Below the pieces are notes generated by a model, which was not told the origin of the DNA, did no database searches, and worked only from the letters and a program-made list of their open reading frames with translations. This document shows positions 10,318-19,594 of a DNA stretch of 64,000 bases, one piece after another. How positions within the stretch are numbered: position 1 is the stretch's first letter; the number at the start of each line of letters is the position of its first letter. The translations under genes were made by a program, and so were the position numbers. The DNA is from Phymatolithon calcareum (Eukaryota; Rhodophyta; Florideophyceae; Hapalidiales), in NCBI GenBank assembly GCA_977006965.1, contig OZ345378.1:1488001-1552000 (forward strand), given 5' to 3'.

Positions 10318-11936
10318 TTACGCGCACATTCAGTGCCTTTTCACAGTGCGAACGAAAGTTTTGTTCTAGTTTTGAAAGTGAACAATGTGTTTTAAATTTT
10401 AAAAAGTGTAATTGCTATTCCCTGAACGAGCCTTGTATGTGATATCAATCAATCCATAACCATGCTGAAAATTCTGCTCGAATTTCCTCTATCTTCGCAT
10501 TGTATTGGAGGGCACTAGTCTTAAAGTTGATGAGATAGATTGACTGCTTCAGCGGCAAAACTTGCTTGGAGGATGGAGAAAAGTACATCCACCTATGGAA
10601 TACAATATGAGAAGGATTAGATTGGCATGCTTGAAGTAGGTTGTTCTCTCAGCGCAGATCTACGATACTTTTTACCTCCGCTGTAGCAGCTGGACTTTTT
10701 TTAAACTATCCACATTGTAGACACGCAATATTGCAGGGGTGTAATTAACGGCATTATCACCATCGACCTAGGAGCTCTATAACGGCTCCTTGTGATCTAT
10801 CCACCGACACTGACAACACAGTATCGTGAACGACTTTTCCAAGAGGAACCAACGGATTTATCGCAGACGCAGACTAACACTCAACGTAATATTAGTGTAG
10901 CGTCGGTTATTGTCCCCCCCCCCTTTTTGCAGGGTGTGCAATTGCTCCCCCCTGCCCTATTTAAGCGGCGATCCTGATCGCATCACAGAGACATCACCCC
11001 TTTTCAAGATAAACCCCAACCCTTTTCTTTTCACTCCCAGTGATTACAACATCTAATGTAGTCTCTTAGTTCAGAGTCGAAAAAGCGCTCTATATCCTTG
11101 AAGATTGCATAAGGTTTTCTAACGTGGATGGAAATGATCTCGAACTTGGGCTCATCAGTAACCCTCGAAGTTTCTACGAGGAAATAGAATATTGCCAACA
11201 ATGAAAAACTGGTGAAGTTCTTTACAGTGTACCCAAGGTTGACATTGTTGCCACGGTGGGCAAAACCAGTTAGAGAACAACCTGTGTTGGAAAAACTTTA
11301 GAATTCACTGTTTTACATTTAAAAATGAATTCTGAAGTTTTTCCTGCTGATCTTCCAGCCAGTCGTACAGGCATAACCGAGCGCACGAACAGGTCCTCGT
11401 GTCCTCATGGCTGGCACACTGTTGCAACGACCATCATGGTGCCACTTGGCCATAAAAGTGTCAACATCCCTTCTGTCATAAGTTTATAGCGTGTTCGAGC
11501 CAGTCAAAGTTCGACAACAGAATATGATACAGCACGACAAAAATCTCAACAGCCAGGCATATGCTTCGTCATTGCTGGCTGGCTCAATGGTCAGATTTCG
11601 TCGACTCAACCATTTAAATCAAAAATCTACAAAAATCTATCCAAATACTGTACAGGTGGCACTGAATCTTCACGCAGCCAACCGACAAGGCGGTGGAATC
11701 CAGTGAAAACCACTGAAACACAAGCAGCTATGATAAAATGCAGGAAAACGTTCGCTTGTCCATACCTGCGCAGGCGACATTTGCCGCTTGAGCTTAAAAA
11801 TTGATTGTCCTCCCTCGACCCTTGGACAGCCTCGCCCCAGAACCCCAAGAACTCCAAGCCGCCAAACCGAAACCCCACCCCGCCCGGCACCTCGTTGAAC
11901 ATCGTACCAGCGGAAACATCCCTGCGGAAACACACC

Positions 11937-12596
11937 ATGGCGCGTCGTGAAGCAATCCGCGCGGCGGCCGTTTACCATATCATCGTTGCAATCCTCCTAC
12001 TAGTTCTGGGCGGTGGCATGCTCGGTTTTGGAATCTGGCTCCGCGTGTCCAACAGTGGCGGTCCCAGCGACCTCATCTACAAAAACACTGGTTTCTTCAA
12101 CATTGTACTGAGCGCATCAGTCATCTCAATCATCATAGGTTGTTTCTTGTTGTTGTCCGCCGTTGTCGCCCTCGTTGCTCTCTCGCAGAAGTGCGTTGGA
12201 AAGGTCTTCCGCGTTCTTTATATCGTTCTGGCGCTCGTCATTCTAGCCGCCCTCGTGCTTGTAGCCGTAGTATGCTTCCTTATCGTCGCGAACCGCAGCT
12301 CCGATGCCGTGAAGTCTATCCTACGTGATGCGTGGAAGCGCACTGTGGTCGAGGATGGCGATTCTATTTGCGCCATCGAGAAGTTGCTCAATTGCCGTGG
12401 ATTCACAGACCCGGAATGCTCGGTCGCGGGGGAGTGCGTGACGAATTGTCCGGGTGGCAGTGCAGGCGCGGCCACGAAAGGATGCTATTCCGCCATCTTG
12501 GGTGACCTGCAGAAGGTGTACCTCCCCCTCGCAATTGTGTCTACGATTGTGGCCTTCCTGGTACTTGTCGACCTATTTGTCACTTGTGCATTGTGA
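11937..12596 (+). CDS. Tetraspanin-like four-pass membrane protein
   Basis: 219 residues from the ATG at 11937 (ACACCATGG context). I rejected the longer frame because its first 44 codons are leader-like. There are four hydrophobic spans (about residues 12-37, 54-82, 92-120 and 192-217). The gap between spans 3 and 4 is a large loop of about 70 residues with at least six cysteines (CAIEKLLNCRGF, ECSVAGECVTNC, GCY). This order, a small first loop plus a large Cys-rich loop, is that of tetraspanins, with NCRG in place of the usual CCG. Such proteins organise partner proteins in the plasma membrane. Assignment to the family proper is tentative because the CCG motif is altered. Confidence 0.7.
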   Translation: MARREAIRAAAVYHIIVAILLLVLGGGMLGFGIWLRVSNSGGPSDLIYKNTGFFNIVLSASVISIIIGCFLLLSAVVALVALSQKCVGKVFRVLYIVLALVILAALVLVAVVCFLIVANRSSDAVKSILRDAWKRTVVEDGDSICAIEKLLNCRGFTDPECSVAGECVTNCPGGSAGAATKGCYSAILGDLQKVYLPLAIVSTIVAFLVLVDLFVTCAL

Positions 12597-13281
12597 TGGA
12601 CCTGGTCTTTTGTACCCGATTGTCATGAGCGAGACCGTGGAATTTCGATTTCTTATCTGCGAACTCAGAGGGTTTGATAATAGCTCGGCGTTTAACGAGA
12701 ACTGAAAATATATATTAGCAGTTTACTGCCCGAATTGTATGATTCTATAAAAGTATAATAGTGCCGTTTTCGAGCACTTGCTTCTCTGTCGGATTCAATT
12801 CTCGAGTTTGAGATACGACTGTGACGGATAGCAAATATCTTTTGCTGTGTAGCCAATAGTATTTGTGGTCTGAGAACAGAGTCTTCACTGTCAATAGTGT
12901 CGACGGAATCTTGTGCCGGTGCAGTAATGGCAGGTGATACAATGCTGAATGTGGCTCAGCAGAAGCAAGTCGCGGTTCGAATTCGAGGCATGCTCCTGTC
13001 TGTCCCGATACGTTTTCTGCTACCTTTGAAATTAAGTTAATTTATTTCGTAAAGAAACACCATTCTGCAAGCTGATGGCTGCATAACGTTACAATAAACT
13101 TTAGATGCTGCCCGGCAGCATCTAATATGCAGCCAGGAAGAAACATTTTTACAGTACGCTGTTTTCTACATCCCCGAGGTGGTATGAGTCATTCTGAAAA
13201 GTAATACTCGCGCGGACACAGGGTGGCGACAGAATCATACTTCGAAGCAATTGACAACAGAACGATTCACTCAGGACATGA
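12597..13281. other. Intergenic region with a small nested palindrome
   Basis: No gene seen. It holds the palindrome at 13101-13125 and a pair of pol III box-like words at 12952 and 12974 that are too close together for a tRNA. Confidence 0.4.
13076..13134. repeat. Nested hairpin around a perfect 25-bp palindrome
   Basis: 13101-13125 has 12-bp perfect arms (TTAGATGCTGCC) around one central base. It is nested in a second pair, GGCTGCATA near 13077 and TATGCAGCC near 13126. Confidence 0.8.
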
Positions 13282-14160
13282 CGCGCATCCGCACCTGCCA
13301 CGCGCTTTTGTTGTGAACTGCCGTTGTCGCTGCGCGCGGAGCAAGTGCGCCCGCGCCCACCGCGCGCTACGTGCTGGAGTTGGTCGTCCACATCGCGCTA
13401 CGCTGTATCGGCTACAAGTTTGTATCTGGGAACGAGGCATATTTACGTTCCTTCTGAAGGAATGTCCGACACCGCTCCATTTGCTTATGTTGTACCAAAA
13501 AGTATTCATCGACAATTTGTTTTGATCGCGGACTTGCGAACTCAAGTCGGCGGTATCATTTATGGAACATCTCCTGCGGACAATTCTGTGAAAAAAACTC
13601 GTTGCATCATAATGCCACCGCAAGTAGGGTCACATCAACGTGTTACGCTGCCAACACAAATGCCAGATCATGAAATGATAGAGGGCGTGGAGCCGCTTGG
13701 GTGGATCCACTCGCAACCTACGGAGCTGTCTCAACTGTCTCCGAACGATGTAATCACGACTGCTAAGATGATGGCAGACAACAAGGAGTTTGGCGGAGAT
13801 AGAACCGTGGTCAAGACTGTGGCGTTTACGCCTGGATCGTGTTCATTATCTGCCTACAAGTTGTCACCGACTGGGTACGAATGGGGCTGTAATCATCGTG
13901 ATGCAGATGCTACTATGGCGGTACCTACGGGATATTCGTCGTCGCACTTTGAAAAAGTTCTGGTAGAGTTGCCCGGCACCAATTTTTTGAATCAGCGTGA
14001 CCAATTCCATATTTTGGAATCGAAATGGTATCACTGGTGGAGATGCTTTCAGGGTCGGAAATCCACTCGAATAAGTCATCGGACGAAACACTTTTTAGAC
14101 TTTGCCGCCAACCAGGAGGATGAGATGGCGATAGCCGACCAAGAGGACTTTTTCAACTAA
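13282..14160 (+). pseudogene. Isolated C-terminal (MPN/JAB-like) fragment of splicing factor Prp8
   Basis: From about 13400 to the stop the frame matches the C-terminus of the spliceosome core protein Prp8: the HIYV linker segment, the ADLRTQVGGIIYG core, EPLGWIHSQP, LSPNDV, FTPGSCSLSAYKL, GYEWG and the terminal ADQEDFF. Prp8 is about 2,300 residues long, and the other roughly 2,000 residues are not next to it; a different gene ends at 12596. Upstream of about 13400 the frame is open but unlike Prp8. Near 14035-14090 the match breaks: the segment expected between the Trp-rich motif and HRTKHFLDF is about 17 residues short, and part of it (FRVGNPLE) appears in another frame. I infer a truncated duplicate under decay, or a short independent gene starting at the ATG at 13462. 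A full Prp8 should exist elsewhere. Confidence 0.75.
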
Positions 14161-14734
14161 CGGAATCTGTGTCTCGTTGTATATCGACCGTCCTTGTAAA
14201 ATATGATTTTTTAGTTCTGTTTATTGTGGATTAGGGGGGACTCTTTTCCTTCAATGACGCATTTTGAATTCAAAGTAATTGCTCAGAAATTAAGTCGAGG
14301 CAATGGTTTACGAAGATTCTGTATATTGTAGCCGAAAAGTACAACAAAAATTTGCAGGTCCCATGCGCACAAGCATTTCTTCGCCGATACCAGACGGCTC
14401 CGGCTCGGGGTTCTCCATACCCATGCCGTCTCCCGGTACTGCCTTGGTGGCCCCGTCGCCTGGTTTGGCGTGCAGCGTGACGCGTGCCCGTAAGGCCGTG
14501 GATTGCCGCCACTTCTTGGAGACCCTTGACTAGCATCAGGCAATGTTCGCGACACCAGCCAGCGTAGTTCGTTCCGCTAGGCTCACGTAATATCGAGCCT
14601 TCTTCGGGGGGCAGTTATCAGCACGACGGCGTTCCGATATGTCCCTTATGGTGCAGACCTAACAAGCGGCCTACTTCAGGAGTCGGGACCTCGATGGCGA
14701 AACTGTCCTCAACCGCGCCGCTGCCCAGGAGCAT
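14161..14734. other. Intergenic region, nothing recognised
   Basis: Only shadow ORFs. The right half becomes GC-rich and may be the 3' UTR of the minus-strand gene that follows. Confidence 0.4.
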
Positions 14735-16252
14735 CTATCCCCGGTACAGCTCCACCGAGATAGCTTCAGCACCGTGACCGACCCTGCCGTTCACTAAGGG
14801 ATCGCCTGTCGGGGGCACCGGGTGCTCACCACCATTGGTGAAGCTGACGTGGCCGGACGAGACGGAGACCAGTCTACCCGACAGGGCTTCAACGATACCG
14901 GCCTCAGTCTTCACCAGTAGCAATCCAATCAGTCTTGACAGCCGTATAGGTTTCAAGCGGACTCTTCTACGGGCAGGGGGCCTTTTCGTAGACAGTCTAG
15001 CGTAGCAACCAGTGTCATCTGATGCTAGATCAGATGCTGAGTAATCCCGGAGGCACAGTAGCACCTCTCGAGACGATAGCCCGGCGAGCTTAGCTAACTT
15101 AGATACGCTTATACCGTCAGTAGAAGCTCCCCTTCCCGCGCGGGCGATCTTGGAGGCTGCGAATGCTGCCACATGCGATGGTAGCTTCGGCACGGAATAT
15201 CCGATTCTCAATCTCTCCAGGTAGTCCGTGACTATCTGAGGGTGCTGAGTAGGTCCAGGGACACCGATCATTAAGCAGGTTCCCGGGGTTACGCCCAACA
15301 CCAGGTATCCCCGGTCCTGTGAGGCCTCCAGGGCGTGGAGCGATATGCACCCACGAGCCCGACCGTACATCGTGAGGTCCCGCCTGCCGGCGAATACCCT
15401 CACACCCGCGGTTTCGGGTACTCCGAGAAGCTCGAGTGTGCCGTAAGGCACCCTCGCACGGTCAGGCGCTATACAGAAGTTGCCACGCGCCTCTGACGAG
15501 CACAGGACTCGTGCCCCTGCCGTGCTGAAACCTGCGAAGCCTCCCACAGGAACGAGCACCCTCCCCAGAGATACTCCCGCCCACGTCAGAACCTTTTTAT
15601 TCTGGATTCTGCGCTCCCAACAGCGCCGTATCTCCTCGCTCTGCACTGACACAAAGCCGGCTGGTGGCGATGCACCCGCAGGATAGGGGAGAGGAGCGTC
15701 TAGGAGTACCGTTCCTGTGCAAGGCGCAGTGCCCGGAACACAGAGAGTTACCCTTCCGCGCGCCACTGCCGCAGCCATGCCGCGAACCAGGCTGAGATGA
15801 CGGGGCCGTCGGACTAAGCGCCTGAAGTCTATCAAAGAATCGTAGGGGCTTGTCAACAGCTCGCTGACCAACCGTTTCTTGTTTCGAACCCACTGCAGCG
15901 CCAGGCCTTCGTCTGCGGTTTCCACCACTCTCGTGCATTCATTCCATCTGATGTACGACAAGTCATGACCACACTCACCTCCGTAATGGGCGTCTTGCTC
16001 CGGCAGTTGCTCCGCCGGTTCCTCTGCTGGTTCCTCCGCTGATTCCTCTGGCGTAATGGTAGAGCATGTGCAGTGGATTTCGCAGAGGTTGCACATGGTG
16101 CAGTGTATCGCTGCCTCACACGGTACGATATTTCCATCTTCGTCTTCGGTATCTTGGCCACACTTGTGGGCACAGTGGAACCAGCAGGTCTGGCATTCCT
16201 CACACTCCCGAGCCCATGTGCATTGGTGGTGCGAGCAAACGTCCGCTGCCAT
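14735..16252 (-). CDS. Orphan protein with cysteine-rich N-terminus
   Basis: An uninterrupted frame of 505 codons from the ATG at 16252. I do not recognise the family. The first 65 residues hold at least fourteen Cys and several His in short spacings (CSHHQC, CEECQTCWFHC, CTMCNLCEIHCTC), which should bind two or more zinc ions. An acidic EEPAEEPAE linker and a globular C-terminal part of about 400 residues rich in Gly, Arg, Ala and Val follow, with no catalytic motif I can name. Base composition is visibly more GC-rich than the flanks, unlike most genes in the window. It lies just outside the Harbinger element. It may be a transposon- or virus-derived gene or a recent transfer. All of this is inference beyond the zinc-like cluster. 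Confidence 0.6.
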   Translation of the reverse strand: MAADVCSHHQCTWARECEECQTCWFHCAHKCGQDTEDEDGNIVPCEAAIHCTMCNLCEIHCTCSTITPEESAEEPAEEPAEQLPEQDAHYGGECGHDLSYIRWNECTRVVETADEGLALQWVRNKKRLVSELLTSPYDSLIDFRRLVRRPRHLSLVRGMAAAVARGRVTLCVPGTAPCTGTVLLDAPLPYPAGASPPAGFVSVQSEEIRRCWERRIQNKKVLTWAGVSLGRVLVPVGGFAGFSTAGARVLCSSEARGNFCIAPDRARVPYGTLELLGVPETAGVRVFAGRRDLTMYGRARGCISLHALEASQDRGYLVLGVTPGTCLMIGVPGPTQHPQIVTDYLERLRIGYSVPKLPSHVAAFAASKIARAGRGASTDGISVSKLAKLAGLSSREVLLCLRDYSASDLASDDTGCYARLSTKRPPARRRVRLKPIRLSRLIGLLLVKTEAGIVEALSGRLVSVSSGHVSFTNGGEHPVPPTGDPLVNGRVGHGAEAISVELYRG

Positions 16253-16739
16253 CAAGGCCTAGTAGAGGTAATACGAAGTCAGTATAGGTTCGCGGTGCCC
16301 CTGTATGTGGAGTTGCGCAACCTGCTCGCAATGTCGCCGCCGCTTACAGTCGAGTATATTTTGCAGCTAAGGCGGGTGCAGGGCGAGTAGCTTGCTTGGC
16401 AGGATGTGGCAAGTGAGAAATACTTATTCATATGATACGTTCATTGGCGAAAAATATGAGCAATACCTATCTGCCAGAAAAGTGGAACAGCGTGGAACAA
16501 GTATAATTCTGTATGTATGGTGAGCGGGGACAGGGCGAGTATCATATTGTTTCTGGCAGTCGCTGGCAGACAAGAAATTCGATCATGTTTGATACCGCGC
16601 ATTATGGAAATGTACGTGGGCAATGAGGAAACTGGCAGTTGGAATTATGAAATGGAACAGTGGAAAAGGCACATTGAGCCAATCGCAGCGCACAGCCCAG
16701 AAGAGTCCTCCCCATCGGACCTGTGATGGCCTTGCCTGA
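16253..16739. other. Intergenic region between the orphan gene and the transposon
   Basis: No gene recognised. The short plus-strand ORF 16517-16726 has no motif. The last five bases (CTGAG, 16736-16740) are repeated at the other end of the transposon. Confidence 0.4.
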
Positions 16740-16740
16740 G

Positions 16741-16757
16741 GCCCGTGCCATACCCAG
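16741..16757 (+). repeat. Left terminal inverted repeat of the Harbinger element
   Basis: GCCCGTGCCATACCCAG, exact complement of 20732-20748. Confidence 0.92.
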
Positions 16758-16857
16758 CGAAAATTAATTCGACGACAGTTCCCGCGTGATTTGTCGAGAT
16801 AGTATTGGCAAACCAGCGCTGTAAATCATTATGATAATTTTAATCATAATGGATTGC

Positions 16858-16915
16858 CTGCAGTAAAATCGAGAACTTCTAGGCCGCGGCCAAGAAGTTA
16901 CGTCTTTTACTGCAG
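16858..16915. repeat. Subterminal hairpin inside the transposon
   Basis: Outer arms CTGCAGTAAAA / TTTTACTGCAG, inner arms GAACTTCT / AGAAGTT, centred on the palindrome GGCCGCGGCC. A second small hairpin (ATTATGAT / ATCATAAT) lies just to its left. Subterminal repeats of this kind often bind the transposase or its partner; that role is inferred. Confidence 0.75.
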
Positions 16916-17020
16916 CTATTTGCTTCCGATTCCGTAGCGATTTCGATATTCGCGCCAAAGTACGGTCTCTAAAACCCCTTCGAACCCCAACGACTACTCC
17001 ATAGTCTCATTATCGCCAGT

Positions 17021-18265
17021 ATGGTAGTCTCAGCTACGCCAACGAAGAAGCTTATGCTAATTAGCAGCGCGTTGGTGACTATTTTGTCTCTGCTCGACTC
17101 TAGTTTAGATGAAGTGCTTACTCAGCGCTTCCGCTCTGCTTCAAAGCGGCGGAACCGTCTCACTTTCGAGTCAGTGACAAGGAATCTATCCGACATCGAG
17201 TTTCGGCGTGCGTTCCGCCTCTGGCGGCGTTCGTTCTACAAGCTCGTCAATATTTTGCGCCGGCATTTAGCTCGGAACGAGCACCAGGCGAAAAGGTCGA
17301 GTGGCAGTGTCATTAGCCCCTGCGTTCGCCTCGCTGTGACGCTCAGAATGATGGCCGGCACGTCCTATATTGACCAGATGATGTCATTTCGTCTAGGGCG
17401 GTCAACTGTATATGCGATATTTCACGAGACGGTGCGCGCGATTGTTACCGAGATCAAGATGCCGGGCGTGCCACTAGACGACGAACAAGAGCTTAAGAAT
17501 ATCGCGGACAGTTTTCATCAGTCGCGGAGCGCGCCGAGTCCGCTGTACGGCTGTGTCGGTGCCGTCGACGGCATAGCCATCGCTGTAACCAAGCCTCCCG
17601 ATGAGTACGTGCCACGGAATTTTTACTGCAGGAAAGGCATGTACGCATTGCCTGTGCAAGCCGTTGTAGACGGAAACTACCGCTTTTTGTACATGTCCTG
17701 TCGGTGCGTCGGTTCAACTCATGACTCCGTGGCCTTCTCTGTCTCTTATCTCGCACAAAGGCTTCGAGAAGGTGCACTGCCCTCTGGGTATTGGCTCGCC
17801 GGTGATGCTGCGTACTTATGCTGCGACGGCATGTGCACTCCATGGTCGTTGGGGGCGCTACGCCATCCTGAGGATGGGATTTTCCGTGATTCGTTCAACT
17901 TCTACCACAGTTCCCTACGTCTACACGTCGAGCAAGCATTTGGCATGCTCGTGCGGCGTTGGGGCATTCTGTGGAGGCCTTTGTCCTACTCGATGGTCGA
18001 CAACTTACCCATCGTATCGGCCGCGATGCGACTGCATAACTTCGCTATTGACAATGACGGGATGGCGTTAACGTTTCTGACTACGTTCGAGGAGCACGTC
18101 ACGGACGACGCTGCACGCCAATGGTTAGCAGAATGTAACGATTTACTTAGTCAAATTGGTGGTGGGAATCAAGGGGCTCGCTCCGACCTGACTACCAGTG
18201 CCTTGCGAGAACTAATGAGAAAGATGCTGAAAGAAAAAGGTATCACTCGTCCACCTCAGTCCTAA
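17021..18265 (+). CDS. Harbinger-type DDE transposase
   Basis: 414 residues, uninterrupted, starting at the ATG at 17021. It catalyses excision and insertion of the surrounding element. The three catalytic acids are in place: Asp183 in GAVDGI, Asp235 in GSTHDS and Glu304 in VEQAFGMLVRRWG, with the extra conserved GDAAYLC block (Asp262) between them. Residues 50-150 form the usual helix-turn-helix-like N-terminal part (FRRAFRLWRRSFYKLV ... LGRSTVYAIFHE). Length is typical for the family (DDE_Tnp_4). It ends 15 bp before the stop of the convergent partner gene. I see nothing that would inactivate it. Confidence 0.95.
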   Translation: MVVSATPTKKLMLISSALVTILSLLDSSLDEVLTQRFRSASKRRNRLTFESVTRNLSDIEFRRAFRLWRRSFYKLVNILRRHLARNEHQAKRSSGSVISPCVRLAVTLRMMAGTSYIDQMMSFRLGRSTVYAIFHETVRAIVTEIKMPGVPLDDEQELKNIADSFHQSRSAPSPLYGCVGAVDGIAIAVTKPPDEYVPRNFYCRKGMYALPVQAVVDGNYRFLYMSCRCVGSTHDSVAFSVSYLAQRLREGALPSGYWLAGDAAYLCCDGMCTPWSLGALRHPEDGIFRDSFNFYHSSLRLHVEQAFGMLVRRWGILWRPLSYSMVDNLPIVSAAMRLHNFAIDNDGMALTFLTTFEEHVTDDAARQWLAECNDLLSQIGGGNQGARSDLTTSALRELMRKMLKEKGITRPPQS

Positions 18266-18280
18266 CGATAGGGGGTACCG

Positions 18281-19594
18281 CTAGCTACGGTCGTGAGCAA
18301 GCTCTGCACCAAGTCTAGACTGCATCTGTATTAGCGCTTTCTCTAGCAGTTTCACAGTGTTCGAAGTAAAAAAGTCACCGCCGTTGCCCATCTTCTGTAT
18401 TTCGGCTCGTTCTTTTGTGAGTGCCGCAATGTTCTTTAGCAACTCCACGGATGCGGCATATTCCTCCTTCGATGCGGCGTTGCCACTGCCAGCACTCTCA
18501 GCGCTGCTTTGTCCGGTACCCTTCGTATCGGACTTGATGTAGGCCACCATCGCGTCCGAGAGGGTGCTTAGTTTCTCATCGCGTCGTGTCGCGGCCTCCA
18601 TGGCCTCTTCCTGCTTCTTTCGCTTCTTTCGCTGTGAACCACCCCTCATTTCAATATCTCCATCGTCATATCCCGCGCCCCCGGGCGCGAGTTTGCAGGC
18701 AAATTTTAGCAGCTCTGTGTCTTCGCCGAGCTGTCCACACCTCAGCGCGTGGAACATGATACAAACATGTCTCCCCTGAGACGACAATCCAGTCGAATTA
18801 GGTGCAGGAGGAACGAAAAGGTGAAAGTCGTTCCCTTCCGCGTCGTTTTGCCCGGAGCGACTCCATCGCTCGTACCCCCGCGTGAAAAGCCCGCGCACCA
18901 CAAAAAATTTGTCCTTTAGCCAAACACCAGAGGGAAAAGAAATTGGCTTTGCATTAGGATCGGCCACGCTAAGGTTGTCATCGTCGCCGTTAACGCACCC
19001 CCTAACGTCGAGCGCAATTTTGAATGACGTGTCATTGAAAACGCGCTCGACAATCGTGGTCCAGAACGTGTCGCGTCCCTCCCGGCGCTGCTGCTGCTCA
19101 CGGGTCAGGTCTTGACCCGAAGCAATTAGCGCAGCTCGTGCATCGTCGTCCTCAATGAGTACGCCCATGAGGCGAGCGAACTCGGACGTAGACATAGGTT
19201 GCTCGACCTTCTTCGCGGCTCGGCCGCGCTTGCCCTCCACAGAAGCGGTGTCTGGCACGATCTCAGAAGAAGGGGCGATGTATACAGTAGCAGCCTGGTT
19301 ACGCGGAGAACGCCAAAACTCCGTATACTCATCGCCAAACACCGAATCGTACGTAGCAGATGAATCGCGCACACGTGCGTCTGAATGCATAAGAAGACGA
19401 CAAACGAGAGTGTTCTTCCACCCAATGTTCTTCACGTTAACCTTACGTGCTAGGCCAGTCAAAGTCCGAACGCCACAGTGCAGCAACCAAGTGTACAAAT
19501 AGTCACGGCTAGCCGGTGTGGTTAGCACATGGTGCTCCGGTACGTACTCTTTTAGCCACGGGCTTACTGCCTTCAAGCTGCCCTCAGAGTCCAC
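18281..19594 (-). CDS. Harbinger partner protein, C-terminal part (downstream of a frameshift)
   Basis: 437 open codons with no in-frame ATG near the beginning (first codon GTG; the first Met is about 69 codons in). The protein has a region resembling the Myb/SANT- or NAM-associated DNA-binding partners of plant PIF/Harbinger elements (FARLMGVLIEDDDARAAL, then FWTTIVERVFND), a basic nuclear-localisation-like cluster (SQRKKRKKQEE, about residue 330) and a helical C-terminus. In known two-gene Harbingers the partner carries transposase into the nucleus and onto the termini. The missing start, and the overlap with the frame ending at 19573, show that its N-terminus lies in the upstream frame. 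Family assignment rests partly on location. Confidence 0.7.
   Translation of the reverse strand: MDSEGSLKAVSPWLKEYVPEHHVLTTPASRDYLYTWLLHCGVRTLTGLARKVNVKNIGWKNTLVCRLLMHSDARVRDSSATYDSVFGDEYTEFWRSPRNQAATVYIAPSSEIVPDTASVEGKRGRAAKKVEQPMSTSEFARLMGVLIEDDDARAALIASGQDLTREQQQRREGRDTFWTTIVERVFNDTSFKIALDVRGCVNGDDDNLSVADPNAKPISFPSGVWLKDKFFVVRGLFTRGYERWSRSGQNDAEGNDFHLFVPPAPNSTGLSSQGRHVCIMFHALRCGQLGEDTELLKFACKLAPGGAGYDDGDIEMRGGSQRKKRKKQEEAMEAATRRDEKLSTLSDAMVAYIKSDTKGTGQSSAESAGSGNAASKEEYAASVELLKNIAALTKERAEIQKMGNGGDFFTSNTVKLLEKALIQMQSRLGAELAHDRS

Larger units (their letters stand above)
8490..11936. other. Gene-poor region with hairpins and a dispersed repeat
   Basis: No convincing gene in about 3.4 kb. It contains the 116-bp hairpin at 9379, a degenerate copy of a dispersed repeat at 9815 and the 226-bp hairpin at 10092, all described separately. 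A poly-C/poly-T run occurs near 10914-10925. The last 150 bp before 11937 are C/A-rich leader-like sequence of the tetraspanin-like gene. The ORF at 9146-9514 overlaps the first hairpin and is probably not coding. Confidence 0.5.

Noticed and set aside
12952-12984. Pol III A-box- and B-box-like words (TGGCTCAGCAG and GGTTCGAATTC)
   Set aside because: Their starts are only 22 bp apart, too close for a tRNA, and no acceptor stem or anticodon arm can be drawn.
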